Origin: Corbicula japonica
Taxonomy: Eukaryota > Mollusca > Bivalvia > Venerida > Cyrenidae
Direction: 5' to 3'
Length of the DNA stretch: 64,000 nt
NCBI GenBank assembly: GCA_038501625.1
Contig: JAZAYU010000359.1
Location: 124,001 to 188,000, forward strand
Position 1 is the stretch's first letter. Every line of letters begins with the position of its first letter. A program made the position numbers and the translations under genes. The notes under the pieces are model-generated. The model was not told the DNA's origin, searched no databases, and was given only the letters and a program-made list of their open reading frames with translations. Positions 22,207 through 33,330 of this stretch are shown piece after piece.

Positions 22207-24800
22207 ATTATGGAACAACGTCGTAAGATCATTAAAAGTTGAATTATTTTGGTCGTTCAAACATAAATTATGAGCACAACAATGTATTTGTATAGCTTTT
22301 CGTTCAATAATTGTCGATATGAAGACTTAATTAACGTCTAACATAAACATCAAAAAATTAAAAAAGTACAGTAAAATAAATAAATCTAAGAAATCTACGT
22401 CATTTATTAATTTTAATAAGGACAAAAACGTAAATTTAACGGTTCATTAATTTAAAGAACTACAAGAATACAAGTCTGTAAAATATACGTTTGTATGATC
22501 ATACTTGTTTACTTAAAATATATTTCCATAAATAAAGATTATGCTTAGAAAACTTCTTTTAGTCGACTTAAAGCCATGTGTTTTACAGAATCATTTCATT
22601 CCTATAACATTCCCAAATGAAATTTATGAAAGGCAACGATTCACACATTTGTCGGAATGATCCATAGATGTGTGAAGAGAATCTTCCAAAAACGAATCAC
22701 AAATAATGACAGAACTTTACTACTGTAGCATTTAAGTGTATTGGTCATCAATATCGTCTACAACAGGTGACTCATTATGGTTTTTATGTATGTACACAAG
22801 ATTTTATACACTTTCTACACCATAATAACTGAGATAAATACAGAATAAAATATGAAATTAGTATTATCTCAATATTATGTTCATGAAAGTAGTCCTTAAT
22901 AGTAAATAATTCAGGGTCAAACAATATTTATAAGCATAACATATTTTGCACAAACACATCATGCGAGAATCAAACTAACTTTTAAGCAGTACCAACCAAG
23001 CTTCTTTATACCCTCAGCTTATTACATTTCTTCAATAAGACTTATGCAATTCAATTCATTTTTCCATTCGTTCTTGCATTTAAGAAAATTGCTTCAGTTC
23101 TTGTATTATTATGTCAAGTACCTATCTCACCAGTCGACGATGACGGTTCTTAAACAGGTATATCTTCAATTTTCTTTCCAAAACTTCTATATTTAATTTA
23201 AGTAACGATGGTAAAATAATATAAGGGTTTAAGGTTCTAAATTGCTCCTTGTACACTGTAATCTTTTTCAATGTCTGTCGTAAGTTCCTTTTGTATTCTA
23301 AAATAATTCGTTTATTGTTTGTTTCCTTTATATCCTTTTGACCTCTGAGTTGTTTTGCTAATGGTATTCCTGCAGTACTTTAACAAGTACCAGCGTCACT
23401 TCTGCGTAGAATATCTACCGTTTTAATAAAACCAGAATCTCTACATCCTGGTTGGTATGTCCGACATATTGAAGTGAACCTGAAAAAAGACAGTTAATCA
23501 TTTAACTTGCTACAATTTGTTATCTTTATAATATTTGAGGAAATAAGAATAAATACTATCAAAACGGTTAGCCAAGACCGCATGAAAAATATAGTTAAAA
23601 TCTTACTGGCAATAGTTGAATAAATGCTGTTATATTTACATAATAATATTATCCTACCGTGCTTATCATGCTCATTAATAAGAGTAGTGCCAATAATTAG
23701 ACACCATTTCGACTAATTTAATTGGTGTGTTACACGTGGCGAAAGTGTGCGTCATTAGCCAGTAAACTACAAATCACATCATAACATTTTGTTTCTCTTT
23801 ATACATTTTTTTTCTTCAACGCATCATTTTTTATAAGAACGATTTACATTTGTTCTGTTCTGTATCAAAGTGGATTCATTTAGATATTCATCAAACATTC
23901 ATCGTGATTCATTTGGAGCATTTTTTAAAACATTTAATAACGGTGAAGACTAGAGTTGATAAAGGTGATTTGATTTAGATTTGTTGCGGACGGGGAGACA
24001 CACCGGGAGGTAAACCTATAGTCCCCTCCGATGAAGATTACGAAAAGAGATTCCAGAACATAAATTAATTGCCTGAATCAAGAAACAAATTTATAAAACA
24101 TCGTTTAATGTACGCGGTAAGCACAAGTCATTAAGAAAATACTGTGTTTACTTCGTTACTATTGTTAACATTTCATCAAAATGAGATTTACATCAATACT
24201 ATCATAATTATTTACCATGTGGGCTTGTTGTTCTTCTGTCCGCAGTTGTAGATGACACAGTAAGTCGAATGTTCTTTTCATTTCATATGATACATATGAT
24301 ATTAATTGTAAAAAACAACAACATGAAAAGCTATATAAATACCTTGATTCATGACTCATGATAACATGAACTGATGTTGGTTCAGCTTTGTCTTTTCTCA
24401 TCTTGTGTTATAGTACTGTCACTCCATTCCGCAAACCCCTAAAACTATTTTACAACATAAAACTAATTAAAACAGATGTTTATTACTTGAAAGTACTTCA
24501 TGTATCTTAGCCTAGTGCGGGTTTTTTCTGACCATGTACTGCATGGTAGTATAAACTGCTCTTATCAGTTAAAATTTATACTCTTATCAAACTAAAGATA
24601 ATGACGTGCAGGGAATCGGTGTCTTTTATTTGTGGTCGCTCGTGGTTTGCATATTTCACTACTTTAATCTTTCGTAATACAGTTTCAGCTATGATTTACG
24701 TTAACATTTTTATGTAAAAAATATGTTTTGTCTAGAGCCGAGTAACACATTTCGTATGACACTGAATTATTTTTTGTGGAGTTCATGTATATTGAAGAAT
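22207..24800. other. Region upstream of the NLR gene; weak exon candidates only
   Basis: Mostly AT-rich with no recognised domain. On the minus strand an excellent acceptor (CTGTCTTTTTTCAG, AG at 23480-23481) precedes a possible 61-bp exon (23419-23479) reading SLQYVGHTNQDVEILVLLK before ACG|GTAGAT. An ORF from ATG at 24401 (MRKDKAEPTSVHVIMSHESR) has a possible donor GTATTT after that segment. Either could be a 5' exon of the NLR transcript or chance. Confidence 0.25.
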
Positions 24801-24804
24801 CATT

Positions 24805-25245
24805 TTACTTCGCGTGGGCTTAATAGTCGCTTGGATGTGCACACAATCAAATACCAGCGAATATTAACCACATGACTTCTTATACTATACTAGCCCAAAT
24901 TTCTAAACCGCCACCTAATATAAGTGGAATTTTCTTAGTCGTCTTGTAAGCTTTTCTTAAGAAAATTGGGATGTAGAATAAAGAATATAAGACACACACG
25001 CATCATTATGTTTTAATAAAATAATTAAACTGATGTGTATGTGACTAATATTCATTATTCTTCATCCCAATTTTCTTTAGAATAGCTTACAAGACGACTT
25101 AGAAAATTCCACTTATATTAGGTGGCGGTTTAGAAATTTGGGCTAGTATATGTGGATAATACTACTGAGCGAATCTAGTTTATGTCAGCGTAAAGTTTTC
25201 GTTGGCGTCGAAAATTAAGCACCGTGAAATAAAATAATACCACAA
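24805..25245. mobile_element. CGCGAAA-type MITE, copy split by another MITE
   Basis: Left part AATCATTTTACTTCGCGTGG and right part GTCGAAAATTAAGCACCGTG followed by AAATAAAATAATACC are imperfect inverted repeats. They resemble the ends of the elements at 37178-37378 and 43910-44115. The middle is occupied by the separate foldback element 24888-25148. Confidence 0.5.
24888..25148. mobile_element. TA-flanked foldback MITE with arms of about 93 bp
   Basis: Both ends read TACTAGCCCAAATTTCTAAA inward and continue CCGCCACCTAATATAAGTGG with only a handful of mismatches over about 93 bp. TA dinucleotides flank each end (24886-24887 and 25149-25150). The arms' near-identity suggests recent insertion. 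The spacer of about 75 bp is non-coding. Confidence 0.85.
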
Positions 25246-25291
25246 TTTATAATATGCATTTCTATAATATAAACATAAAAGATGATATATA

Positions 25292-25548
25292 TACTCAACA
25301 AAAATAGAAACCTGACACTTTATATTTGGTGTATTTTCCTGGAATCAGATTAAAGGCTTATTGAATTGTGGTATGTAATAAAAATTGTGCATGTTTTGAA
25401 CTTAATTATGCATTTTGATATTTTTGGTGCATGAAACAAGTGATTCAGTGGTTATTTTCTTTTGGATGGTGCAAAAATATATAGATTTTGAATATGCACC
25501 TCATACTTATTCAAAGTTACAGTGTCAGGTTTCTTTTTTTGTTGAGTA
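25292..25548. mobile_element. Mariner-type MITE with 27-bp inverted termini
   Basis: Left end TACTCAACAAAAATAGAAAC and the right end (read inward) TACTCAACAAAAAAAGAAAC both continue CTGACACT. TA flanks each end (25290-25291 and 25549-25550). The inverted duplicate at 41 kb has the uninterrupted sequence at the corresponding place, confirming an insertion. Confidence 0.85.
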
Positions 25549-25703
25549 TATTATTCACATATTACTGAGAATTTTTAACTGATTTTCAGTTTGTTTTTTT
25601 CTCTTTTTCTTAATGTTTTTAATCATCAAATCAATTATTTTTGTCATTTTGGGCTTTTTTTATTTCAGATGTTTATCCTTATTAATATCACAGCATACAA
25701 TAC

Positions 25704-26494
25704 ATAGGCGTAGTTAATGGGGCGGCAGGGGCGGCGGCCGCCGCCCCAATATTTCGACTAGCCCCCGTTATATTTTAGTCTTGTCGCTCCAAACATTTTT
25801 GTGTCGCCTCAAGTTATGGCTTCGCTGATAACAGGCATCAATTTGCTGCGCGGGACAGGGGATTAACGACTGCAAATGACCGCAGGTGTTAATAGCACTT
25901 TTTGTTATTGTGTTTTGATTGCACAAGGAAGCTGTCTGGGAAATACGAATTCGATTTTGTTTATTGTATTTATCTAATATCAATTAAAATGATGATTGGT
26001 AACATGTTATCTTTAAGAGCGGATCATTAGCGCAGTGGTTCGCGCGTTTGGTTTGAGTCCAGGGATCGCTGGTTTGATCCCCTGCTACTCCAACTAAAAT
26101 AACTATTCGTCGTTGGGATGGGAATTAAAACCGAGGTCCAGTGTAATGGTGCTTTACAACGGGCACGTAAAATAACCAGAGACGATCCTCTGTATCTTGC
26201 AGTATCCTCCAAAACCTAAAATAACTAACACTGACGCAGATGACCAGTTTTGATTTTTTATTTGCAGCTTCGTTTCACTACAGATCATGTCAGCTACGAT
26301 CTGTTCATACCTTGAAATAATTTTTTGGTTATTTTTAATTATTCATTTATATTCGAAATGCAAGAACAAACAATTTATTTTTAATTTGATTGTCAAACCA
26401 AATAATAAGTCGTGCACCTCTAGTTTTAATCTTTCACTATTTAAATCCTTAAAAAAATCGCCGCCCCAATATCCAAAACTTGCCTACGCCCCTG
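25704..26494. mobile_element. hAT-like non-autonomous element containing a SINE
   Basis: The right end, read inward, is CAGGGGCGTAGGCAAG and the left end is ATAGGCGTAGTTAATGG. Both continue into GGGGCGGC-rich inverted sequence, as in many hAT-type elements whose termini start CAGGGGCGTAG. The 6-bp direct repeat CAATAC flanks it (25698-25703 and 26495-26500). hAT normally makes 8-bp duplications, so the class is tentative. The 41-kb duplicate lacks the element, reading CACAGCATAGAAACGACTTG across the site. A perfect 20-bp palindrome GGGGCGGCGGCCGCCGCCCC lies at 25728-25747. Confidence 0.7.
26014..26225 (+). mobile_element. tRNA-derived SINE
   Basis: The tRNA-like head has an A box TAGCGCAGTGG (26028-26038) and a B box GGTTTGATCCC (26071-26081) at tRNA-like spacing, with GAGTCCAGGGATCGCT between. 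A tRNA-unrelated body follows: AAACCGAGGTCCAGTGTAAT and GGGCACGTAAAATAACC. This type of body is shared widely in animal SINEs, and the MetaSINE superfamily is a candidate that needs alignment. It lies entirely inside the hAT-like element. There is no mature-tRNA 3' stem, so it is not a tRNA gene. Confidence 0.8.
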
Positions 26495-27167
26495 CAATAC
26501 AAACGACTTGATAATAAGGTTCAAGCAAACACGATAAAATCCTTAATATTTAGTTTGTCTTGTTCTAATGAGGGTGCTATTCAACTATTAGTCAATGGGT
26601 TATTCTTCTTTCGATTTTCTTGTTTTTAAGGAAAACTTTTACGGTTCAAGAGTTCATCAAAATTAACCATTATAAACTCCAGACAAGTTCATCATGGTAA
26701 CATGCAAATATGTTCTTTCTATATTCAACATGTATCTTTGTCAAGTTGATATAAACACGATTTAGCAGATTTATTCACCAAACCATATTACCTTTCAAAA
26801 TAATAAATAACGTTAGAAAGTATAATATGGAGGTTTTCATGCAATTGTTTGTTTCTGCTTTGAAAAAAATAAATTGACCTAATTCGCATAAATTCGGATT
26901 TGAAAAGAGTATGGTATATTCTATGAATAACTTTTTTTTGCTTACTACTAAAATGTTAACTGAAATGATTAATATGACTTAGGTAAAACAATTTGATATT
27001 CTTTCGAACTGTGGAGAAATAAGACAAATTATTTGCTTACCTGTCTCAGATTTGATGCTTTCATTTTTATCCATAATAAAAATTACAAAACACCGCAAAA
27101 CAAGAAACGTTTTGTTCTAATGCGCGCCACATTAGCACCCTTTACTAAACTAATTGAGCGAATAATA

Positions 27168-27300
27168 TGCCAATGGGGGCCTACCGATATACAGAGTTAT
27201 CTCAATATTCTGTCCTTAGTTACCTCCCTTTGCAACGCGCACCTGTTACTGGGTAGTTCCGGTCTGAGATTGACAATTAAAACAGACATGCAGTAGGCAT
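27168..27300 (+). repeat. Dispersed repeat pair E, copy 1
   Basis: CCAATGGGGGCCTACCGATA followed by TACCTCCCTTTGCAACG and GGGTAGTTCCGGTCTGAG matches the reverse complement of 28578-28668. The family is unknown and no open frame was seen. Confidence 0.65.
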
Positions 27301-28577
27301 CCTTGGTCCTTTCAAATACGTTTTAATAAGGTCTGGTCGGTCAGAGATCAGCATTATGCATAAAAATGTTTGATCATTACATACTCAATGGAAAAATATA
27401 TAGTTTTTATAGAGCAGTGCATAATATTTCTTTTCTAACCGTTTTAATACGTTGGATAGGTTTGTGTTTAACATCGTTATGTCCGACCCCTTCAGCAACT
27501 AATAATGAACAAAAAATTTCGTTACATTAACGCTCAGAACATATTATACGGTTAGGTATATATTTTTATGCTCAAAATGGCAGATTTGAGAAAAATAACA
27601 GTTAAAAAAACCTTAGATAAATGTAGTAAATTTATACACATGATATAAGTTAAATTTTGACGCTCGCAAATAAAACGCCCGTTCCCTTTTATGCATGTTC
27701 TTTCATGCCCAATGAAACATTTTTGAAGAAATGTAACAGTTTTTTAATAAGTGAACCTTTTTCTACAAATTGAATGCACCCCATTTGGTTTACAGAGTTT
27801 TGCCCTGTTCGTATTGACGTATTTTTCAATATGCTGCTCTTTTTTTCACAAAGTTCTTTCTTACTCTTATACCATTTAAAACATATTCAAACAAGGTTTC
27901 GTAAGGTTTTCACGCTTTTTCTCTTTATCTTTTATTTTTATATTTGAGTTTTAATATTTAGTTTAACAATACATTTTAATTTATTACATAAATATATTTT
28001 TGTGTAAAACTTTTCAGAGGGCTATTTTAATTTGTTCAGTTCGGAGAACTTTTAGTTGCCAAAATCAAATAAACAATTCTCGAGTGTCAAACAACTGTGT
28101 GACAATTAATTAGAATATTTAATCCCTATTCGGTTTCATAAAACAACACGTTGTCCCTGAACAAGCAACTTTTTCAAGCTCTTACAGTTTTGTATAAATC
28201 TACAACTTAACTTCAAAAGACCTTTATCACCCCTCCGGCTGGTAAGACCCTGTCTTGCTTATTAGATTACGTAACATGGTCATAAAACACCAGGCCCTTT
28301 TCTTAAATAGCATTGTTTGCATGACTTATTGGTGATTGGCTGAAAACATAAAAAGCTGTAATTTCCATGCCTGTGAATAAATAAAATTTAAAAGGATAAT
28401 GTTACGTAAATAGGTAAAGTTGCATTTAGTTATTATTAAAATCAATTTACAAAGATGATGGTTACTCCTGATATAAGTTTGTTTCCCATTTTTGCTAAGT
28501 CGACAGTGAATTTTAACTTTAAAATGCACTTTGAGAAATTTTTATCTTCACTTCTAACACTACGCTCATTACAGCTT
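27301..28577. other. AT-rich stretch, no gene recognised
   Basis: No motif, array or foldback was noticed. Confidence 0.4.
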
Positions 28578-28668
28578 CTAAACCGGAACTACCCAATCAG
28601 CAAGGGAAGCTACTCTCAATGGGAGGTAACTGTGTATATCGGTAGGCCCCCATTGGCCTCATGCAAAA
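28578..28668 (-). repeat. Dispersed repeat pair E, copy 2
   Basis: Reverse complement of 27168-27256, with AACCGGAACTACCCAATCAG, GGGAGGTAACTGTGTATATC and GGTAGGCCCCCATTGG. The sequence after it (28690-28950) weakly resembles intron sequence at 18957-19200 (CCAGTTATATA, CTCNCAGAACA, AACCATCTAGCTG), so a longer dispersed repeat may be involved. Confidence 0.55.
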
Positions 28669-28959
28669 TGCCTAGACTGGCCCTCGTTCCTATCTTCTGT
28701 TATAATTTATATTCCCCTGTCATCCAGTTATATACTAAGGCACATCAATTTTTCTGATTTTACCTTTTCTTAGCTCTCAGAACATAGATTGTTCGACAGA
28801 AATAAGAAAATGAAACTGAGAACTGAAATAAAGATATATGTAAAACTATTATTAAAAGTAATTAAAATTAGAACCATCTAGCTGAGCGCTAGGCTAACCA
28901 ATTTCTTATCCTGGATTTTATCTGCTGACTGATCAGTACATTCCATGATAGTTCACCTC

Positions 28960-29530
28960 ACCACAGGAATCATAAATTTGCCAAACTGATATCGCGAATC
29001 GAATTACAAAATTGTGTACTGGTCGATTGAACATGTTACACGTTGAAAGTAATTACTAACAGAAATAAATCATATATAATTTTTATTTATTTGATTTGAC
29101 CAACAAATATGTTACATAAACAGTAATCTAAACAGGTATAATAGACTAAAATGAAATTTAAGCACTGCTTGCAATTTCAAGATTTTGGAATTTCAATAGT
29201 GTGTGTCTATGGGTATATTGCCTCATAAAGAAGCTTCGAAGTTATCGCGCCCTTGTTGACAAAATAGAACTGTAAAATGTTTCATGGTATTGCATTAAAC
29301 GATTTTTTCAGCATAACTGTTATAATCATGTTCTCTTTCAATAAATTTCATTTACCTTTTAAATTTGAATCTATACACTACTCTATAATCACATCGCTTT
29401 GCACAGTCAACATAAAACAAATTATTTTATCAAGAATTTTATTGTAAAATCTCTTCAATTTGCATTTGAAGCACTGGTGAACTTCCATTTGGTTATCATA
29501 AATTTAGATTATGGGATCACTTGAAAGATA
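28960..29530. other. AT-rich stretch, no gene recognised
   Basis: Nothing supportable was seen here. Confidence 0.4.
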
Positions 29531-29534
29531 TCTG

Positions 29535-29882
29535 AAGATTACGGCTCAGCGGCCTAGCGGCGTGAAGTTGGCAGCTTAGCGGCTTTAATTTGACGGCCTA
29601 GCGGGCTGAACTCAGCGGCCTAGTGGCCTCTTGTCCAGTTTGGCAGGCCGCAAGTGTACCAACTTCGCGCCGTAATGCCTACAGGCTGCGAGACCGCTAA
29701 CTTCACGCCGCTAGGTCGATTGGCTGCTAGGCCTCCAAATTACGCCGCTTTTTCGTCAATCATCAAGGCCGCCAACCTCACGACGCTATGTAGACTAGTC
29801 CGCTAGGCCGACATCTTCACGCCAACTTCACGCCACAATGCCGCAACTGTATGCCGCTAGGCCGCTAATTTCACGCCGCTGT
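29535..29882. repeat. GC-rich minisatellite in head-to-head orientation
   Basis: The left half uses CAGCGGCCTAGCGGCGTGAA, while the right half uses its complement-type unit GCCGCTAGGCCGCTAACTTC. The array therefore inverts near 29650-29680. Units are about 20-25 bp and diverged. The GC content stands out sharply from the AT-rich surroundings. A related single-orientation array lies at 46675-46830. Confidence 0.75.
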
Positions 29883-29884
29883 TT

Positions 29885-31530
29885 CAAATTGATTTTTCAT
29901 TACGAAAAATTATTTTAATAACCAACAAAAATCGTTTCGAACTTCAGATGTATTAATTATCAATTTGTCATACTTGACTAAAGATCACTAAAGAATATAA
30001 TATAATAATAACATAATTTTCGCGTTTTCTGCACTAAAACAAGAACAGAGGCTTTAAAATAATAATTTAAATATTATATTTTGTTTAGAAGCCTCGGCAA
30101 ATTAAACAGAAATTCATATACTGTAACAATGAATTGGATACGTCCCTTAGAGCATTTTTAGTATATGACACATCTCTGTTACACCTTTTTACCTATACAT
30201 TTAAATGTTTAGTTTGCTAGTCGTGAGTTATTTCTTTGATCGGGTTTGTCAAAAATGTGTTATGTATACGTTCATGAAGCTACATGAATAAATGCAAGTT
30301 GGCCTGCTTGCAATCTAATACTCTGGTTGGATTGAATGTTTCCCAGAGACCAGACAAATTAATGGTCATTTAACTGTTATCGCCGATCGCCGGGACTGAT
30401 AAGCTGAACTTCCCCTTGATGCTTGATGTTAAACATGTTTGTGTATAAAGCCGTGATTTGCTTTAAACCAGTTGTCATCTTCACGCAGCTTAAGATCATG
30501 GAATATTTGACATGTGTCTGTCATGTGTATCTTATCACCACTTGGCTTGTATCAACAGTTTAATATTATGTCCCAGGCATTTTGCATTTGGGAACATTTT
30601 AGAATTTAACTTCAGTTGAAGTAAAGTTTTGTTTCGGTACTTTAATATACACTGAAAAAAAAAGATTTCATAATATCATTTTATTATTTTCACAATTATT
30701 ATTTATGCAACAATATGGTGTAAAATAAATAAAAAAAACCTGTAAATTAATACAGGTGTAAATGTTCACAACGGTTGCACGGTGAGACTTTACGGCCGCC
30801 ACACTGTACTGTGAAGTGTAATAAAAATAAGCCTGCTTCAGACAAGCAATCAAATCCGCAGGGTGCGTCGCCTCGTAACTCTAAGCACGTTACCTAATAA
30901 GCTAGCTCGGATAAGTTCCGAAAGGTTGCACGGATTACCCTGATAAACGTGTTTGTTGTCAAAATATAGTTTTAAGTGTAGTCGGAGTAGGTGCACACAC
31001 TGGGCCAACAAAACATATTGTTAGCTCAAAGACAAGCGTCTTCAAATTCAAATATTATTCAATTTAGCGCTGATTGTATATTAAGAGGTATCATATTATT
31101 GATCAACTGTAAAAGTTTTTACCAACAGTGATGGAATGGAAAACAACAGATTCAACATTCGGAATATGTTTTAAATATAGATCTTCAACTTTTTATTTGA
31201 TATGGCATATATTTGACAATCTATCCTAAATGGTTCGTTTAGCAAATAAAGTTGTTTTAAGTTAGCATCATGTTTCCGATACACTATTTGATAATCACAC
31301 TTATTTAATAACATTCTTAGAACACTTCAGCTAAATTGATCTGTAATGGGCTTACAAAAGACAATTAAAAACAATTAGCACTGAATCCAAAATAATACCA
31401 AAATAAAATATTAGCGCAATTTCAATAACATTGATAAATTTATATTATTTATGTAACTAAAATTTCGGAATAGACCAGGGGTATGAATTTTACTCTAACT
31501 TCAATATTATTTCAATAAAATTCAAAGATA
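29885..31530. other. AT-rich stretch, no gene recognised
   Basis: No foldback, tandem array or conserved frame was noticed. Confidence 0.4.
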
Positions 31531-32755
31531 GTAAGTAAGCAAGTAAGTAAAACCCCAGTTACACAGAGCCATCGGTGATCGATCGGTAGTTTTTTAGCAA
31601 AATAATGGAGTGAACCGATGACAAGGTATTTACCCCCGATATCAACTATTGGTCATCTCTTTGCCACCTATCAATTGTTATTGGGGAAAGATGAGTTTCG
31701 TCGGTGAAAAATAACCGATCGGGATTTTTAGACATGTTTAAAATTCTCGATCGGTGAAAATATTATACAAATAACCGATCGACAACTTGTCTACAACCGA
31801 TCATCACCGATCGACAACCTGTCTACAACCGATTTCACCGATCGACAACCTGTCTTCAACCGATATATCCGATGAACCACCGATAAGCAACCGATCAACT
31901 AATACTTACCACCGACAGAACAAAAAAGATGATAATTAATGTTTACCAGCAACCCATGAAATATCTATTTAACCGATGAACACTTGTCAATCACCGATGG
32001 CTGGTTACACAGAAAACCAGAAATAAAATAACGCATGACAACCGATAAAAACAGCTACTAACTTAAAATAGATTGGGCACCGACCGTCTGTGTAACTGGG
32101 GCCTAAGTAAGTAAGTAAATTCTGTATTATAGAGGGTGACATATTTAGCAATAAACTAATCTTCCATATGGCCCTCCTTACAAGTATAAACATACAAAGA
32201 TTAAGATAAATACGATGATCATAAATAAAACAACATCACAAAACACAATATAAAATTATAATAAGAATGAAACTGCAAATAATATATCTGTGGTAATGTT
32301 TAGGTGTTTTGCATTTAATGGGTAGGTGCATGCGTGTGAGCGCGTCTGTGTGCGTGTGTGAGCGTGTACGTGTGTGAGCGTGGGTGTGGGTGTGCGAGTA
32401 TGTGTGCGAGGCCTATGTGAGTAAGTTTGCGCAAGAAAGAACTAAATATTTAAGAAATTTGAGTACATAAATCAATAATACACAATGCATTTTTATATGC
32501 ATGCCTTAACACATTTGCTGTTTCATTGAGGAAATATTATACATTTTCCTTATCTGAAACAACAATGAATCATCCAGTCCAACGCAGATGCAAAGTTTTA
32601 AAGGTGTCTACAGTAGAAGCATCTTTTATTTCTTTAGGAATTCTGTTCCATTAACAACTGCCTGAATACAGTAAACTATTTTTATATAATTCTAAGTGTG
32701 GCATTGGAAAATATTTTATTGAAGATTGCAGTAACTCAATATTTACACCAGTTAA
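31531..32755 (-). mobile_element. 5'-truncated non-LTR retrotransposon 3' end with (TTAC)n tail
   Basis: On the minus strand 32755-32570 encodes the C-terminal signature of a non-LTR reverse transcriptase: FPMPHLELYKNSLLYSG, then a stop, then WNRIPKEIKDAST, DTFKTLHLRWTG and TGA (32570-32572). A 3' UTR of about 450 bp follows, with a CA/TG-rich stretch (32330-32410) and AGGGCCATATGG. The element ends in a TTAC tail that is interrupted by the MITE at 31553-32101 and resumes at 31531-31552. The clade (CR1/L2/Jockey-like) is not resolved. The in-frame TAA before WNRIP shows it is dead. Confidence 0.75.
31553..32101. mobile_element. MITE with CCCCAGTTACACAG termini and ACCGATCG-rich interior
   Basis: The left end CCCCAGTTACACAGAGCCAT and the right end read inward, CCCCAGTTACACAGACGGTC, are inverted repeats. 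The interior repeats ACCGATCGACAACCTGTC and TACAACCGAT several times (31740-31870), plus scattered CCGATGA units. Both flanks are TAAG/GTAA tandem sequence, so the insertion is inside the retrotransposon tail. A fragment of the same family occurs at 57137-57275. Confidence 0.8.
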
Positions 32756-33330
32756 CGGTTCAATTCTGATCCATACCAATCGACGGCACGCAACGGCGGC
32801 GAACATGGAATACATAATGCCGTATTTTCAGACCAACACCACTTCATGATCAGTGGCGTATGGTCCAGAAATAAAAGAATTGGTTTGCCCTAAACAAGAA
32901 AACAATGGGCGGAACTGAAAAAGAATACAATTTTGACAGGGAATATGCGAAAATAAAAATTGCATATCACAGAGAAAGCTAAATGCAAAACCAGGAAGTA
33001 TATCATAAGGATGATTGAACAGTATCCAAATCTCTTTTTTGGCTAGTATATTGAAAACACTTATCTTACGACAGATAAATTTATTATTAAAAGGGTAATT
33101 TAAGATGCACTATAAGCATACATAAGTATCGTGGCCATCGATTTCCAAAGGACGTAACTGCGCTGATTTAATGCACGGGGAGAAATTTTACAGCTGCCTC
33201 GCGGCACAAAACGTTTCTGTGTTATTGGAATAAATGGAAAAAGAAATTTAAAAGCCACCGACCCAGACAAATTTGAATATTTGCTCGGTTTGACTGAGCC
33301 TGTTTACGGTTCATGGATAAGTATACAAGC
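32748..33330 (+). repeat. Family B dispersed repeat, copy 2
   Basis: Same blocks as copy 1: TTCTGATCCATACCAATCGA, CAGTGGCGTATGGTCC, TTGGTTTGCCCTAAACAAGA, AATGGGCGGAACTG and CCAGGAAGTATA. Here the AAGCCACCGACCCAGACAAA ... CTCGGTTTGACTGAGCC block comes after the body (33250-33312) rather than before it. Confidence 0.6.

Larger units (their letters stand above)
25258..27044. repeat. Inverted duplicate segment, member 1 (with insertions)
   Basis: Matches the reverse complement of 41178-41995 over its length. Examples are GGGTGCTATTCAAC, TTAACCATTATAAACTCCAG, AGAAAGTATAATATGG and GATATTCTTTCGAACTG. Member 1 additionally carries the MITE 25292-25548 and the hAT-like element 25704-26494. No coding function was seen, so it may be an unclassified transposable element. 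Confidence 0.85.

Noticed and set aside
26021..26090. Possible tRNA gene
   Set aside because: A and B boxes are good, but the acceptor stem does not close and a SINE body follows.
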